Assembly: GCA_028700355.1 (NCBI GenBank)
Contig: JAQVSX010000036.1
Coordinates: forward strand, 1 to 6,767
Reading direction: 5' to 3'
Origin: Clostridia bacterium
GTDB lineage: Bacteria > Bacillota > Clostridia > Christensenellales > HGM11417
DNA length: 6,767 bases
Below, piece after piece: positions 6,136 through 6,767 of this stretch. The notes under the pieces are model-generated. The model did not search any database. It was not told the DNA's origin and was given only the letters and a program-made list of their open reading frames with translations. The stretch's first letter is position 1. Each line of letters starts with the position of its first letter. A program made the translations under genes and the position numbers.

Positions 6136-6259
6136 AATTATAGCCGCTCCTTATAAAAATTTAATATTTATTTAGTGATTCTTTATGCAGCCAAACAAAA
6201 GGCGCTGCAAAAGAGTTAAATATTATCTTATGTATATAAAATAATCCAAAAACCCCCCC
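6136..6259 (-). promoter_or_regulatory. pckG 5' leader with stem-loop
   Basis: If transcription starts in the G run at 6259-6253, the leader is about 118 nt. In it, 6181-6191 pairs with 6204-6213: a 6-bp core (TGCAGC with GCTGCA), then CTTT with AAAG beyond one bulged A at 6185, closing a 12-nt loop. No U run follows, so it is not an intrinsic terminator, and it ends about 28 nt before the ribosome site AAGGAG (6152-6147). I recognise no riboswitch class. It may affect message stability or translation. Confidence 0.4.
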
Positions 6260-6289
6260 ATTATAAATCACAATTAAATAATAACACAA
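6260..6289 (-). promoter_or_regulatory. Putative pckG promoter with G-run start
   Basis: Read on the minus strand, a perfect TATAAT (6265-6260) is preceded after 18 nt by TTGTGT (6289-6284), a weak -35 that matches only the TTG. Seven G residues follow at once (6259-6253), and the predicted first transcribed base falls near the end of that run. A second, poorer -10 (GATAAT, 6227-6222) lies further in and cannot be excluded. No catabolite-control (cre) site or other known operator was recognised. Confidence 0.55.
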
Positions 6290-6366
6290 ATTCAGTTTTT
6301 TATCAACTGTTAATATTATGTTTCATAAAATAAAAATAATAATTATATATAGTAGATACTTAATAA

Positions 6367-6395
6367 TTGACAATATAAGACTGTAGCTATAAAAT
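6367..6395 (+). promoter_or_regulatory. Sigma-A promoter of the PII-like gene
   Basis: A perfect TTGACA (6367-6372) is followed by a 17-nt spacer and TAAAAT (6390-6395), five of six matches to TATAAT. The expected start is near 6402, about 30 nt before the ATG at 6432. The ribosome site GAGG (6420-6423) lies 8 nt before that ATG. About 80 bp separate this promoter from the divergent pckG promoter, so one regulator could affect both. Confidence 0.7.
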
Positions 6396-6431
6396 GAATA
6401 TGCAATCAAAATTTTAAAAGAGGTATCTTAA

Positions 6432-6761
6432 ATGAAATTATTTATTGCAAAAATCAACGACGAAAGGTCGGTAGATCCCATACTTAAAAATTTGGCTTCG
6501 TACAGCATTTTTGATCCGACGATAATCGATTGTATGGGAATGGATTCCGAAATTAAGGAATATCAAGGTTCGCTGCTCGGCTCACTCAGAGTTATGTTTG
6601 AAAAGGACAGAAAACTTGCAAAACTTATTGCGGTAATTATTGAAGATAATTTGCTTGAATACGCCGTAAAGGCTGTTGAACAAGTAACAGGCGATTTAAA
6701 TGATTCAAAAGAAAACAATAAATGCATTTGCATACCGCTGGATTTTACAAAGGGGATTTAA
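6432..6761 (+). CDS. Small protein with PII (GlnB)-like fold pattern, function unknown
   Basis: I do not recognise a named family with certainty. The 109 residues fit the beta-alpha-beta-beta-alpha-beta order of PII signalling proteins: strand KLFIAKIN (2-9), helix VDPILKNLASY (14-24), strand PTIIDCMGM (29-37), a 25-residue T-loop-like connection (38-62), strand KLIAVIIED (64-72), helix LLEYAVKAVEQVTGDL (74-89) and last strand KCICIPLDF (97-105). The last strand resembles the PII motif GKIFVLPVE. The length is also that of PII (about 112). The classic uridylylation loop sequence and the PII signature are absent, so it would be a divergent member, possibly sensing a nucleotide. It has its own promoter and a good ribosome site. 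PII-like proteins usually sit beside the enzyme or transporter they control, which may be the next gene beyond the window. It is divergent from pckG, not in an operon with it. Confidence 0.72.
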   Translation: MKLFIAKINDERSVDPILKNLASYSIFDPTIIDCMGMDSEIKEYQGSLLGSLRVMFEKDRKLAKLIAVIIEDNLLEYAVKAVEQVTGDLNDSKENNKCICIPLDFTKGI

Positions 6762-6767
6762 ATAGTT

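Larger units (their letters stand above)
6153..6431. other. Divergent intergenic region between pckG and the PII-like gene
   Basis: This 279-bp AT-rich gap holds the pckG leader and promoter on the minus strand (6136-6289) and the promoter and ribosome site of the PII-like gene on the plus strand (6367-6423). The central stretch 6290-6366 is almost pure A/T. It shows no clear dyad, tRNA-like fold or open frame of note. Confidence 0.6.

Noticed and set aside
6388..6393. TATAAA as the -10 box for the PII-like gene
   Set aside because: It would give only a 15-nt spacer to TTGACA; the overlapping TAAAAT at 6390-6395 gives the optimal 17 nt.

Overview
The window is AT-rich, Firmicutes-type DNA. 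I infer an anaerobic member of the Clostridia (Oscillospirales/Lachnospirales-like). Four things point there: a compact accC-accD-accA cluster with a short AccA, a DegV-family gene joined to it, consensus sigma-A promoters with purine-rich ribosome sites, and A/T-rich hairpin terminators. The phosphoenolpyruvate carboxykinase is the GTP/GDP type, which some Clostridia carry in place of the ATP type. The species cannot be named from this sequence.

Region 1 (1-2960, + strand) is the end of a fatty-acid biosynthesis operon. It holds the 3' part of accC (biotin carboxylase) and complete accD and accA (the two carboxyltransferase subunits), which share a 4-bp ATGA overlap. A DegV-family fatty-acid-binding-type protein follows after 5 bp. 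Two hairpins, at 2864-2886 and 2907-2950, end the operon. The acc products make malonyl-CoA from acetyl-CoA. The DegV protein may bind free fatty acids or their activated forms, which would put lipid handling beside lipid synthesis.

Region 2 (2960-4300, + strand) is more AT-rich and holds two stand-alone genes. The first is an unrecognised lipoprotein behind a near-perfect extended -10 promoter. The second is a 72-residue XRE-type DNA-binding protein. An AT-rich 247-bp gap between them contains a 20-bp direct repeat with TGTTT/AAACA dyads, a candidate operator for the small regulator.

Region 3 (4300-6153, - strand) is a complete GTP-dependent PEP carboxykinase gene (pckG) that starts at TTG. 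Its 3' end faces the regulator gene across two strong hairpins, one of which can serve both strands. Its upstream region has a TATAAT box followed at once by a run of seven G residues, then a roughly 118-nt leader with a stem-loop.

Region 4 (6290-6767, + strand) is divergent from pckG. It has a sigma-A promoter and a 109-residue protein whose predicted strand/helix order and C-terminal strand resemble the PII (GlnB-like) signalling fold. It may be a small allosteric regulator of a gene beyond the window.

There are no tRNA or rRNA genes, transposons, CRISPR arrays or phage genes. The most interesting items are the PII-like protein divergent from pckG, the G-run start of the pckG transcript, the DegV protein with altered ligand motifs in the acc operon, and the repeat-bearing region before the XRE gene.
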